In this document: positions 18,889 to 27,226 of the stretch, piece by piece
Layout: the number at the start of each line of letters is the position of its first letter
How positions within the stretch are numbered: the first letter of the stretch is position 1
NCBI GenBank assembly: GCA_035632095.1
Contig: DASQHM010000218.1
Coordinates: 1-37,101 of the forward strand
Source: DASQHM01 sp035632095
GTDB lineage: Bacteria > Pseudomonadota > Alphaproteobacteria > Ferrovibrionales > Ferrovibrionaceae
DNA: 37,101 bases
Direction: 5' to 3'
The notes under the pieces: model-generated
Told to the model about the DNA's origin: nothing
Database searches by the model: none
Seen by the model: the letters and a program-made list of their open reading frames with translations, nothing else
Position numbers and translations under genes: made by a program

Positions 18889-20472
18889 CTAACCGCCGGC
18901 CGCGCCCGCGGAAAGCACCGACGCCGGATTAAAGTGTTTCAGAAAGTCGTCGATACGCCGCGCGGCATCGGCTGGCGAATCCGTGTAGTCGCTCGCCACG
19001 GCGACGACCGCCGCGCCTCGATTGCCGCCGAATAGTTGAGCGCGCGCGCCCAGCATTTTTGCCACCGTCGGGCTGCCGGTCAGCCGCCCGTCCACCCAAT
19101 AGAGTGTCCAAACCAGGCGGCGCGCGCCGCGGGCGGAGATCAGCGCTTCCGTGTCGACCGGATAGGTCTGCCCGGCGATTACGGTCCGCGATGATCCGGC
19201 CGAGATACGGCGCCAGTCGGCATTGTCCTCGAAACGATTTGCGGTGCTGACGACCTTGGCGCCGTATCTCTGTTCGGAGTAGTAGGCCACGTAAAGGGTG
19301 GCATGCCCGGCCGGGCCATCGTAACCGGCGTTGATTTCCCCGTCGGCGCCGGGAAATACCGGGCGCCAAGACCCATCGCGTGCGTTTGCCAGGCGCCAAT
19401 CGCCAATCGCCGCGGGCGGCGCCAGCGCGACGGGTCGAGGTTGACGGGCGGCCTGTTCGATGGTGCGGCCGGCGGCCGGCCCGACGGCGGCGGCGGCAAA
19501 AGCGACCATTGCGACCAGAACGACGCTTCGCGGCGCCCGGCGCAACGTCGATGTGACCGGAACAGGCAAATGCACGGGATCGTCATCGCGTTCCGGATCG
19601 CGAAGCGCAAAACCGATCCAAGTCATGACCAGCAGGACGGCGACAAAGAAGACCCACCCATAGACGATGTGATCGACGCCGGCGGCCAAGCGATTGTCGC
19701 TGAGATAGGCGATCATCACGATGCCATAGGCGCGAATGCCGTTGGCGATGATCGGGATGACGATGGACAACAAAATGAAACCGGCTCGCGACCACCATCG
19801 CCGATAGACGAGATAGGCGAACAACGCGCCGAAGGCGACGCTCGCGATCAGGAACCGGAGACCGGCGCAAGCCTCGGCGACTTCGAATATGCCCGTCGGG
19901 ACAGTCAGGAATACGCCATCGGAATAGACCGGAACGCCGGACAATTGCAGTCCCTTGACTGCAAAAGCGCCCGTGACGTCTTGCAGCCACGGCACCAGAA
20001 ATTCGCCGCTCGGCACCAAGAAGAACAAGTAGAGCAGCGGATAGACGATGGTCTTGCAGACCTGCCAACCCAGGATACACAGCGCGAAACCCAACAAGGT
20101 GGAAATCAACGCGAACTGCTCCAGCTCGAGGATCGAAAGCAATCCACCGACAAATCCGGCCACGCCGAAGACCGCGACCAGCAGAGCCGGCCACAAGATC
20201 GGCCGTGGCGTGAGCTCGGCGATTTCGCCGCGCCGCTCCCAGATCATGAAAGCGGCGATGAACGGCACCAGGAAGCAATGATTGAACGTCCGCGAGTTGT
20301 ACCAGACCCGGACCGCGGCAATCACGACCGGCCACGAGATGAATAGAGCGCCGGCTATGCAAATGCTCAACGCGACAAGCGCCGGCCCCCATGTCGACAG
20401 GGCGTTGCCGCTCACGCCGACGGTGACGCCTGCGGGACGCGGCTGCAGTTGCCCCAAGACGTCGTTATCCAT
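18889..20472 (-). CDS. xrtA: Exosortase A fused to an EpsI domain
   Basis: Exosortase is an inner-membrane cysteine protease-transpeptidase that processes PEP-CTERM tails. Residues about 30-285 contain multiple membrane segments and the catalytic triad: Cys202 (AEACAGLRF), Arg247 (ANGIRAYG) and His268 (VDHIVYGW). Residues about 310-527 form the EpsI/DUF3485-like periplasmic domain, seen as an IGDWR start and a long beta-rich region with YYSEQRYGAKVVS. The fusion and 527-residue length are typical of the exosortase A class. The ATG is preceded by GGGAGAG. It sits 35 bases after the glycosyltransferase stop and 17 bases before the amidotransferase start, in the same operon. Confidence 0.93.
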   Translation of the reverse strand: MDNDVLGQLQPRPAGVTVGVSGNALSTWGPALVALSICIAGALFISWPVVIAAVRVWYNSRTFNHCFLVPFIAAFMIWERRGEIAELTPRPILWPALLVAVFGVAGFVGGLLSILELEQFALISTLLGFALCILGWQVCKTIVYPLLYLFFLVPSGEFLVPWLQDVTGAFAVKGLQLSGVPVYSDGVFLTVPTGIFEVAEACAGLRFLIASVAFGALFAYLVYRRWWSRAGFILLSIVIPIIANGIRAYGIVMIAYLSDNRLAAGVDHIVYGWVFFVAVLLVMTWIGFALRDPERDDDPVHLPVPVTSTLRRAPRSVVLVAMVAFAAAAVGPAAGRTIEQAARQPRPVALAPPAAIGDWRLANARDGSWRPVFPGADGEINAGYDGPAGHATLYVAYYSEQRYGAKVVSTANRFEDNADWRRISAGSSRTVIAGQTYPVDTEALISARGARRLVWTLYWVDGRLTGSPTVAKMLGARAQLFGGNRGAAVVAVASDYTDSPADAARRIDDFLKHFNPASVLSAGAAGG

Positions 20473-20507
20473 GCCTTGCGCTCTCCCGCGCGGGCGGTGA
20501 AAACCGG

Positions 20508-21764
20508 CTATGCGGCAACATGGCCGACATCGACTGCATGCGGTTCGCCCGGCCCGGACAATCCATCATCGTCCAGCACCTCGTCCAGTCGCGCGAGGTT
20601 TTGCTGCCAGCCATATGTCGCCAACACATGCGCCCGCGCGCGCCGCCCGAACTCCTCGGCCTGGCGGTCCTGCAACAACAGCAGCAGCTTCTCCGCGAAA
20701 TCCTCCGGCCGATCGGCCAGCACCACATGGCGGCCCGGCTCGGCTTCAATTCCTTCCAGTGCGGCCGAAGTCGCGAGCACCGGCCGCGCCATCGCCATGC
20801 CCTCAAGCACCTTGTTCTGCACGCCCCGCGTGATCCGAAGCGGCGCCACGACCGCGGCGGCATGCAAGAGATAGGGCCGCACGTCGGGAACCCGGCCGGT
20901 TACCGCGATGCGCGGATTTCGGCCGAGCGCCCGGACTTCGGCCGTCGGGTTCGACCCGACCACATGAAACCGGATCGGGAGGCCCCGCGACGCGGTTCGC
21001 GGCATGACTTCGCTTGCAAACCACATCACGGCGTCCACATTCGGCCAATAGTCCATGGCGCCGGTGAACACCACCGGCAATTCGTCCGGCGAGTAGGGAT
21101 TGTCGAACCTGCCGCTCGGATCGAAGAAATCCGCGTCGACGCCGTTGTTGACGTGCCGGACGCGGGACGCGCTTTCCGGCGCCAAACCGCGGAACAATTC
21201 CGCCTCGTGCGGCGAAACGAAGAGCGTCGCGGCGCAATCCGCCGCGACCCGCCGCTCGAATGCCAGCAGCGTCGCAGCCTCCCGCGCATAAATGGCGCTG
21301 ACGGGCCAAGAATGTCGACTGGCGTATTGCCGCCATTTGTCGGAGTCGACGTCGACCATGTCGACGATGCGCCGCATGGAACGGGTGACCGGCGTCATCA
21401 CATAGGGCGCCATGGCGGAGCAGTAGATGAAGGCGCGTTTCGGCCGATGTCGCGCCATGACGTCGTCGACCCAGTGCTGCAGCCCCGCCTGCCGGAAATA
21501 GGCCACCGACAGGGGTTCGCCCCGTATGAGACCGCCCAGCGACTTGACACGCGACCAGCGCGGCGACAGGGGAAGGATGCAGTGGCTGGCCGCGATCCGA
21601 GCCACCTCGTCGACATATTGCCAATCGTGGCGGTCGTCGACGAAACAGCCGACGTGGACGCGGTAGCGTTGCGCCAGATGGCGGAGAATGTTCCAGGACC
21701 TGATCTTGTCGCCCTTGACCGGGGGGTAAGGCAGCCGATGGGCAAGAAACAAGAGGTCTTGCAC
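20508..21764 (-). CDS. XrtA-locus glycosyltransferase (GT4-like, Stp1 type)
   Basis: This GT-B fold glycosyltransferase probably adds a sugar to the lipid-linked exopolysaccharide repeat. The 418-residue product begins VQDLLFLAHRLPYPPVKGDKIRSW (first 24 residues), characteristic of the exosortase-associated subfamily. The donor-binding C-terminal half contains VVFTGAMDYWPNVDAV, VGSNP and the stretch RITRGVQNKVLEGMAMARPVLAT. The frame continues upstream into the FemAB gene, but a GTG at 21764, 4 bases past the FemAB stop, yields the family N-terminus and is taken as the start. Sugar donor and acceptor are unknown. Confidence 0.86.
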   Translation of the reverse strand: MQDLLFLAHRLPYPPVKGDKIRSWNILRHLAQRYRVHVGCFVDDRHDWQYVDEVARIAASHCILPLSPRWSRVKSLGGLIRGEPLSVAYFRQAGLQHWVDDVMARHRPKRAFIYCSAMAPYVMTPVTRSMRRIVDMVDVDSDKWRQYASRHSWPVSAIYAREAATLLAFERRVAADCAATLFVSPHEAELFRGLAPESASRVRHVNNGVDADFFDPSGRFDNPYSPDELPVVFTGAMDYWPNVDAVMWFASEVMPRTASRGLPIRFHVVGSNPTAEVRALGRNPRIAVTGRVPDVRPYLLHAAAVVAPLRITRGVQNKVLEGMAMARPVLATSAALEGIEAEPGRHVVLADRPEDFAEKLLLLLQDRQAEEFGRRARAHVLATYGWQQNLARLDEVLDDDGLSGPGEPHAVDVGHVAA

Positions 21765-21768
21765 GGCT

Positions 21769-22821
21769 TCACCCAAGACTGCGCACGATGAAGGGGCCAA
21801 GCGTATTGGCGACGGGCAACGGCAATCGCTTCCACATTGCGATCATGAGCCGATACTTCGGATTGAGCGGATTGACGTCCGGCACGTCCTGGCCCCGGCG
21901 CAAGCGAAACTGATATTGCAGCGGTTCCGGCGCAAATCCCCAATTCTTCTTGAAGGAATACGCGCCCGTGCCCTGCTTGCTGCGCCCGAAGTCGAAGATG
22001 CGGCAACCTCTCTCGCCGGCGCGGCGCATCACGTCCCAATACATGAAATCGGCGGCTCCGAGCTTACGCGCTTCCGGTACGCCACCGCCGTAGTAGGGCA
22101 GCACCTCGTCGCGGAAATAGAAGCTGAGCACGCCGCTGACGACGCGGCCGTCCTTCCGGATGGAAAGCAACTCGCAATCGTTGCCGAACACTCTCTTCAG
22201 ATTCCGAAAGTAGCTTCTGGCGAATACCGGCGTACCGAGATTGCGCACGCTTTCGGCGTACACCGCGTGGATGGCATCCGCATCGTCGTCGATCGCCGCT
22301 TCCAATCCGTTCTTGAGGCTCTGGCGCACGACGGCCCGCTGCTTGCGCGGGATCGACGCCAGATTCCTTTCGGCGTCGGCAACGATCGGCCGGCGAAACG
22401 TGAAATAGAGATCGGCCTTGGTCACCCAATCGGGCCGCGTCGCCCGGGCCGTACGGTATTCGATGTGATCGACATCGAGGCGCTCGCCGAGTTCGATGGC
22501 ATGGGCGTCGAGCAGACGCAGTGCCATTTCGTCCTCACCCGCCGGGCCCCCGTAGACGCCGAAGGGTATCGAAACCAAAGCGTTGCCGAAGATACGGCTC
22601 TTCATATGCACGAGCGGCAGCACGCCGGCGATTTCGCCGCCGCGTTCCACGTAGATGTAATGGGACTGGTGCCGAAAACTTTCCTCGATCACCGTTTTCC
22701 AGCCGGCGCGATGCAGGAACGTCGCGTTCGGGCATGCGTTGACGAACCGGTCCCACCGCGCGGCGCCTGCCGCGTCGCTCAACTCCCTGACGAGATACGA
22801 TGACGGCGCTTCGGCATTCAC
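21769..22821 (-). CDS. XrtA-associated FemAB/GNAT-like transferase
   Basis: This is one of the standard accessory genes of exosortase A loci, related to FemAB and BioF2-like GNAT acyltransferases. The 350-residue protein has an N-terminal NATFLHRAGWKTVIEESF motif, ERGGEIAGVLPLVH, and a C-terminal half with YYGGGVPEARKLGAADFMYWD and IFDFGRSKQGTGAYSFKKNWG, the family signature. The start is a GTG whose GTGA overlaps the stop of the deacetylase gene. It probably transfers an acyl or aminoacyl group onto the polymer precursor, but the substrate has not been shown for the family as far as I know. Confidence 0.87.
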   Translation of the reverse strand: MNAEAPSSYLVRELSDAAGAARWDRFVNACPNATFLHRAGWKTVIEESFRHQSHYIYVERGGEIAGVLPLVHMKSRIFGNALVSIPFGVYGGPAGEDEMALRLLDAHAIELGERLDVDHIEYRTARATRPDWVTKADLYFTFRRPIVADAERNLASIPRKQRAVVRQSLKNGLEAAIDDDADAIHAVYAESVRNLGTPVFARSYFRNLKRVFGNDCELLSIRKDGRVVSGVLSFYFRDEVLPYYGGGVPEARKLGAADFMYWDVMRRAGERGCRIFDFGRSKQGTGAYSFKKNWGFAPEPLQYQFRLRRGQDVPDVNPLNPKYRLMIAMWKRLPLPVANTLGPFIVRSLG

Positions 22822-23702
22822 CGGGAAGCTCCCTCACCGAGGAAGACGGTGTCCATGCGGTCCCATGCGAAATCGGAAAGCAATCTGTTCAGGCGTCCGC
22901 GCATTTTTCGAAGATTGGTGTAGTGGCGAAAACGCGTGCGAAACGACACACCGTTTTGCCGCGGCTGGTCGGGATCGATTTCCCACGGATGGAAGTAAAA
23001 GATGCACGGCCTGCCGTCGACCCGGTTCACGCGACGCATTAGGCTCCGCGACAGCGCATAAGGCAGCAATCGAAAATACCCTCCGCCGCCGCAGGGCAGC
23101 TTCTGCCCGAACAGCTCCACCGTCGTGACCGGACATTCCACGAAATCGTTCGGCCCCGCCGGCCGATAGGCGAAGCGCGGCGCGTCCGGCATTCCGTACA
23201 AGTCGTGGCGAATGGGATAGATGCTAGAGCTATAGCGGTAGCCCGCTTCGGCCAACACCTCATGCGCCCAAAGGTTCCGCGCGCCGACGGAAAAGCTCGC
23301 CGCTCGATAGCCCTTCACCGCCGTGCCGCCGATGTCCTCGAGCAGCATGCGCGCGCGAAGCACATCGTCGCGAAACTGCTCCGGCGATTGCTCGTCGGCG
23401 CGATAGTGGGCCAAGCCATGACTCGCCAACTCGTGGCCGGCCGCGACAATGCGGCGCACCATCGGCTTGTAGCGCTCTGCGATCCAGCCCAAGGTGAAAA
23501 ATGTTCCCCGCGCGCCCGCGTCGCCCAACATCTGCAGGATCGCATCTACATTGCGTTCCACGCGGCATTCCTGCTTCGGCCAATCCTCCCGGTCGAAACG
23601 GTCGGCGAAAGCCTGCACCTGGAAATAATCCTCGACGTCGACGCTCATGGCGTTGACGACCGGACCAGAGGAACCCGCCGGGATCGGCGCATGCGCCGTC
23701 AT
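22818..23702 (-). CDS. XrtA-associated polysaccharide deacetylase (NodB fold, DUF3473)
   Basis: This carbohydrate esterase family 4-like enzyme removes N- or O-acetyl groups from the polymer. The 294 residues contain the metal/catalytic DVED (residues 22-25), the zinc-binding histidines in SHGLAH (His95 and His99), GYRAASFSVG, and a C-terminal DUF3473-type region with PCGGGGYFRLLPY and FYFHPWEIDP, diagnostic of the exosortase-locus subfamily. No signal peptide is visible, as is usual for this subfamily. It is translationally coupled at both ends: its ATG overlaps the ATPase stop, and its stop overlaps the FemAB start. Confidence 0.92.
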   Translation of the reverse strand: MTAHAPIPAGSSGPVVNAMSVDVEDYFQVQAFADRFDREDWPKQECRVERNVDAILQMLGDAGARGTFFTLGWIAERYKPMVRRIVAAGHELASHGLAHYRADEQSPEQFRDDVLRARMLLEDIGGTAVKGYRAASFSVGARNLWAHEVLAEAGYRYSSSIYPIRHDLYGMPDAPRFAYRPAGPNDFVECPVTTVELFGQKLPCGGGGYFRLLPYALSRSLMRRVNRVDGRPCIFYFHPWEIDPDQPRQNGVSFRTRFRHYTNLRKMRGRLNRLLSDFAWDRMDTVFLGEGASR

Positions 23703-24730
23703 GGCTTGATCCTCTCGAGCAGGTTGGCGGTGATGCTGAAGGCATACTGAAGCTTGCGGTCGTGGGTACGATACTGCTCTTCCAGCACTTCGACCCGGCG
23801 CACCAGGCCATTACCCGCCGTCTCATGTTCGCGCGTCGGCGGCGCCGCGCCATGAGCAGCCTGGCGCGCCGTCTCGAAACGCATGGGCGGCGGCTGCGCG
23901 GCGTCCGGCGAGATCAGGAACAATTCCTGGCTCAGTTCCTCGGCCACCTGCTCGACAACCCGCGGCTCGATCGTGTGGGTATTCTCGAGGAATCCGAACA
24001 GCAGCAAGCGGGCGCAAAGCGTGTTGATCTTGCGCGGCACGCCTCCGGTGCGCTGGTGAATCAGCGGCATGGTGCCGGGCAGGAAGTTCGGGTCGTTCTG
24101 CCAGCCGACCGTCTTCAGCCGATGCTCGACGTAGGCCTGGGTTTCGTCTTCGCTCAATGGTCCGAGGTGATAGGACGCGATCACGCGCTGGCGCAATTGT
24201 TCAAGGTCCGCGCTGCCGATGATCGGCCTGAATTGCGGCTGGCCGACGAGGAAACTCTGCAGCAATGTCTGGCGGCCGACCTGGAAATTGGACAGCATCC
24301 GCAGTTCCTCGAGCGCGCGGATCGACAGGTTCTGCACCTCGTCGACCACGAGCAGCGAGCGGCGCCCGCTGCCGTGGATGCTGCGCAGGAATGTTTCCAC
24401 GCGCTGCATGATGGTCGCCTTGTCGACGCCTTCGGAGGGAATTCCGAACGCGCCCGCGACCATGCGAACGGTGTCTTCGGCATCGAGCTGCGTCGTGACG
24501 ATCTTGCCGGCGACGAATTGCTTGGGATCCAGGCTCTCCAGCAACCGTCCGACCAGGGTGGTCTTGCCGGCGCCGACGTCGCCGGTAATGACGATGAAGC
24601 CTTCGCCCTGGCTTAAGCCATAGCTAAGGTAAGCCATCGCCTTTTGATGGCCCTTGCTACCGAAGAAGAAACGCGGGTCCGGCCCAAGCTGAAAGGGCAG
24701 GTCCCGCAGCCTGTAGAAATCGGTGTACAT
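23699..24730 (-). CDS. XrtA-locus AAA ATPase (ExeA/GspA-like)
   Basis: This is a cytoplasmic ATPase of the ExeA-like family found in exosortase A loci, thought to power or regulate assembly or export. The 343 residues begin with the typical MYTDFYRLRDLPF. Walker A (GDVGAGKT) is at residues 50-57 and Walker B (SLLVVDE) at about 125-131, followed by the sensor region and GGVPRKINTLC. The last about 60 residues, after the AAA core, are low complexity with a probable coiled coil (RRVEVLEEQYRTHDRKLQ). It begins 9 bases after the beta-barrel gene stop and ends overlapping the deacetylase start. Confidence 0.9.
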   Translation of the reverse strand: MYTDFYRLRDLPFQLGPDPRFFFGSKGHQKAMAYLSYGLSQGEGFIVITGDVGAGKTTLVGRLLESLDPKQFVAGKIVTTQLDAEDTVRMVAGAFGIPSEGVDKATIMQRVETFLRSIHGSGRRSLLVVDEVQNLSIRALEELRMLSNFQVGRQTLLQSFLVGQPQFRPIIGSADLEQLRQRVIASYHLGPLSEDETQAYVEHRLKTVGWQNDPNFLPGTMPLIHQRTGGVPRKINTLCARLLLFGFLENTHTIEPRVVEQVAEELSQELFLISPDAAQPPPMRFETARQAAHGAAPPTREHETAGNGLVRRVEVLEEQYRTHDRKLQYAFSITANLLERIKP

Positions 24731-24739
24731 CCGCTAACC

Positions 24740-26260
24740 CTAGAACGTCTTCTTCAGGCCGAGAGTCACAATGTCCTCTCGCAATCCCCCTTGAGGCACG
24801 TTCGAGAACCGGTATATGAAGTCGTAAGTCAGATCGGCGTGCAGTGTCTCGCTGAGCGAGTAGTGCAGGCCTGCTTCGCCGTTATACGTCTGGTCTTCCC
24901 TTCCTGCCAGGGCATCGAATTTCTCATCTGCGTACTGAACGGTTACAAAAAGATTAAGAAGCGGCTGCAGTTCGTGATTCCAGTTGGCCCTTCCGCCGTA
25001 TACCAGTTCCTGCGACGTTGCCACGCCCGATGAATGACTCTCGCGGTAGATTTCGGCGAAGAAAGAATCGCGCAGCAAATCGGTCGTCATTCGAACCGAG
25101 GCGCGTTTGTCCAAAAACGAAGCATTGGTGAGGCTGAACGCAGGATTGTTGATGATGAACGCCTGCTGCGTGCGAGTATCGACGAAACCACCGGTCTGAT
25201 CGGTCGCCAGGTACGAGAGGTTCTGCGCGAATTGACTTTGCGTCGTCGAAATGTCGCGCGTGATCGCGGCATCGATGCGCGTCGTCGGCGTCAAGATATA
25301 GGACGCATCGCCGGTCAGGTAGTTGCTGTCGAACCGGTGATTGGCCAGCACGCTGAAGCTCGAACGCGGGCCCGGATTGACTCGAATGCCGGCGCTTCCG
25401 ATCGGCCCGTCGGGCTGATTGGTAAGCGTCGCGTCCGAGATCTTTTCGTAACCGACGCTGCCCAACAGGATGAAATACCGGTCCAAGGCGTATTGAGGCG
25501 CAAAGCTGGCCAGACGATGGAAGCTGCTGCCCGCGGTCCCGGTCAGCGCCGCTTGCGACGCCGAGGTGGTCGACGCGGTCTGATTGATCGAATCCAAGAG
25601 TCCGACCCAGCGAAAGCGGTTGAACTCCTCGCCGCTGGTCAGTGTCTCGGTGAATCGATTGGTCGTCGTATCGTTCAAGGCGCCCGCGTAGAACTGGCTG
25701 AACCCGTAACGAAACTCGGAGTCGGCGAAGCTGCCGAGATGATTCCGCAAATAGGGGCTGAGCGTGTAGGTCTTGACCGTGGTCGAATTCGTCGCGAGCG
25801 GCGCGTTGTTGGCCGATTGCGGACCGGTCGCAGAGATGGATTGGCGCGAGACGGACGCCTGCGCATCGAGGAACAGCAGTTGCCGCATCAACTCGGTTGT
25901 GCCGCCCGCCAGCAAATTGTGCTGGATCGTATCCAGGTTGCTGTTGTCGATGTATTTGTAGCCGGTCACCGAATAGTCGAGGCTGAGGTTGACGCGCGCG
26001 CTTTGCTCGCGAACCGAAACGCCCGGCGTCACCGTCGTGAAGGCGTCGGCCCTTTCGCTGCCGCGCGGATTACCCGGCGCGTTGTCGGTGACCGACTCCG
26101 TCACGGCAATGCTCGGGGTGATCTGCCAATCGGCCGCGACCGCCGGCGCCGCATAGATCGCGGCAAGGATCGGGGCATAGGATGCGCTCAGAACCGCAGC
26201 ATTGCCGAATCTGATCGTCGCCGAGGGACTTTTTGCGCGGCCCTTTCTCTCGCCGACCAT
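24740..26260 (-). CDS. XrtA-locus outer-membrane beta-barrel protein
   Basis: The 506-residue product has a long N-terminal signal region ending near residue 43 (PAVAA, then DWQITPSIAVTES), followed by alternating polar/hydrophobic beta strands typical of a TonB-independent outer-membrane barrel, ending in an aromatic residue (GLKKTF). Position and type match the PEP-CTERM-system outer-membrane protein placed between the autokinase and ATPase genes, presumed to help export polymer. The frame stays open to 26347, but the ATG at 26260 has an AAGGA Shine-Dalgarno 8 bases upstream and places the signal peptide correctly. Sequence conservation in this family is low, so the call rests partly on synteny. 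Confidence 0.82.
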   Translation of the reverse strand: MVGERKGRAKSPSATIRFGNAAVLSASYAPILAAIYAAPAVAADWQITPSIAVTESVTDNAPGNPRGSERADAFTTVTPGVSVREQSARVNLSLDYSVTGYKYIDNSNLDTIQHNLLAGGTTELMRQLLFLDAQASVSRQSISATGPQSANNAPLATNSTTVKTYTLSPYLRNHLGSFADSEFRYGFSQFYAGALNDTTTNRFTETLTSGEEFNRFRWVGLLDSINQTASTTSASQAALTGTAGSSFHRLASFAPQYALDRYFILLGSVGYEKISDATLTNQPDGPIGSAGIRVNPGPRSSFSVLANHRFDSNYLTGDASYILTPTTRIDAAITRDISTTQSQFAQNLSYLATDQTGGFVDTRTQQAFIINNPAFSLTNASFLDKRASVRMTTDLLRDSFFAEIYRESHSSGVATSQELVYGGRANWNHELQPLLNLFVTVQYADEKFDALAGREDQTYNGEAGLHYSLSETLHADLTYDFIYRFSNVPQGGLREDIVTLGLKKTF

Positions 26261-26289
26261 AACTCTTTTCCTTGTGCCCCCCGATGATC

Positions 26290-27210
26290 TCATTCTTCTG
26301 TCTCGGGATATCCGTAGTATGTCCCGAACTGAAGTTGACCAAGCCAAGATCGTCGCTTGTTGAGCACGAGCCCGATATTGGGGCAGGCCTTCAGATGCGT
26401 CAGCGCCTCTTCGACGGCGCGGCGTGCCGTTTCCTCGGCCTCGACCACGAACACGATCTGGCCGACATGGAGCGCCAGCACGCTGGGCTCGGTGCTTGCC
26501 AGCACCGGCGGGGCATCGAACACGATGACGCGGTCGTTGTAACGGCGGGCAATGTCGGCGACCAGGTTGGCCATGCGCTTGCTCGCCAAATGCTCCGTCG
26601 CCAAGGCCTGCGGACGCCCGGCCGGAATGAACGAAAAGTTGGGCACGTCCGTCCGCAAGATCACATCGGACAGATCGAGACCGTCTTCGGTCAGGACTTC
26701 CGCCAAGCCCTTGTCGGTCTTGATGCCGAGATTCTCGGGCAGAGACGGGTGCTTGAAGTCCGCGTCGATCAGCAGCACGTTGAGATTTCGCTCTGACGCC
26801 AGGCTCATGGCGAGGTTCAGCGAAACGAAGGTCTTGCCCTCGCTCGGACGCGCGCTGGTGACCATGATCAGATGGTTGTTGCCGACGACCATCCGGCTTT
26901 CGCCGTTGAAGGCGCGCAACAGCAACGGGCGCTTGATGATGCGAAACTCTTCCGCGATCCGCGTGTTTTGGTCGCCCGGCGTAATCATTCCCGCCAAACG
27001 CATATGGCCGACGTCGATCTTGACCTGCCGGCTCGAGCGCTGAACCGGCGCAATCGGTTCGGCCGGAGCCGAGATCCCTACCGGCGCCTCGGGGGCCGGC
27101 ATTAGGGCCGCGTGCTCGGACGCAGCCGCACCGACGGCGCGTTCCACGAGAGACTGCTTGCCACCCTGTGCGAGACGCTCGGCCGCCCGTTTGATTAGAT
27201 CGATCGCCAT
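26290..27210 (-). CDS. XrtA-associated tyrosine autokinase (Wzc/CapB-like)
   Basis: This is a cytoplasmic BY-kinase ATPase that works with the chain-length protein to control polymer length and export. The 306 residues have a variable N-terminal region to about 85, then the P-loop SARPSEGKT (119-127), Walker A' LLIDAD (147-152) and the Walker B stretch VIFDAPPVLAS. The C-terminus, YYGYPETEE, carries three tyrosines that could be the autophosphorylation cluster, shorter than in E. coli Wzc. It starts 16 bases after the chain-length gene stop with a GAGG-containing leader. Kinase and membrane partner are separate proteins here. Confidence 0.9.
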   Translation of the reverse strand: MAIDLIKRAAERLAQGGKQSLVERAVGAAASEHAALMPAPEAPVGISAPAEPIAPVQRSSRQVKIDVGHMRLAGMITPGDQNTRIAEEFRIIKRPLLLRAFNGESRMVVGNNHLIMVTSARPSEGKTFVSLNLAMSLASERNLNVLLIDADFKHPSLPENLGIKTDKGLAEVLTEDGLDLSDVILRTDVPNFSFIPAGRPQALATEHLASKRMANLVADIARRYNDRVIVFDAPPVLASTEPSVLALHVGQIVFVVEAEETARRAVEEALTHLKACPNIGLVLNKRRSWLGQLQFGTYYGYPETEE

Positions 27211-27226
27211 TGTGGAATTCCCAACC

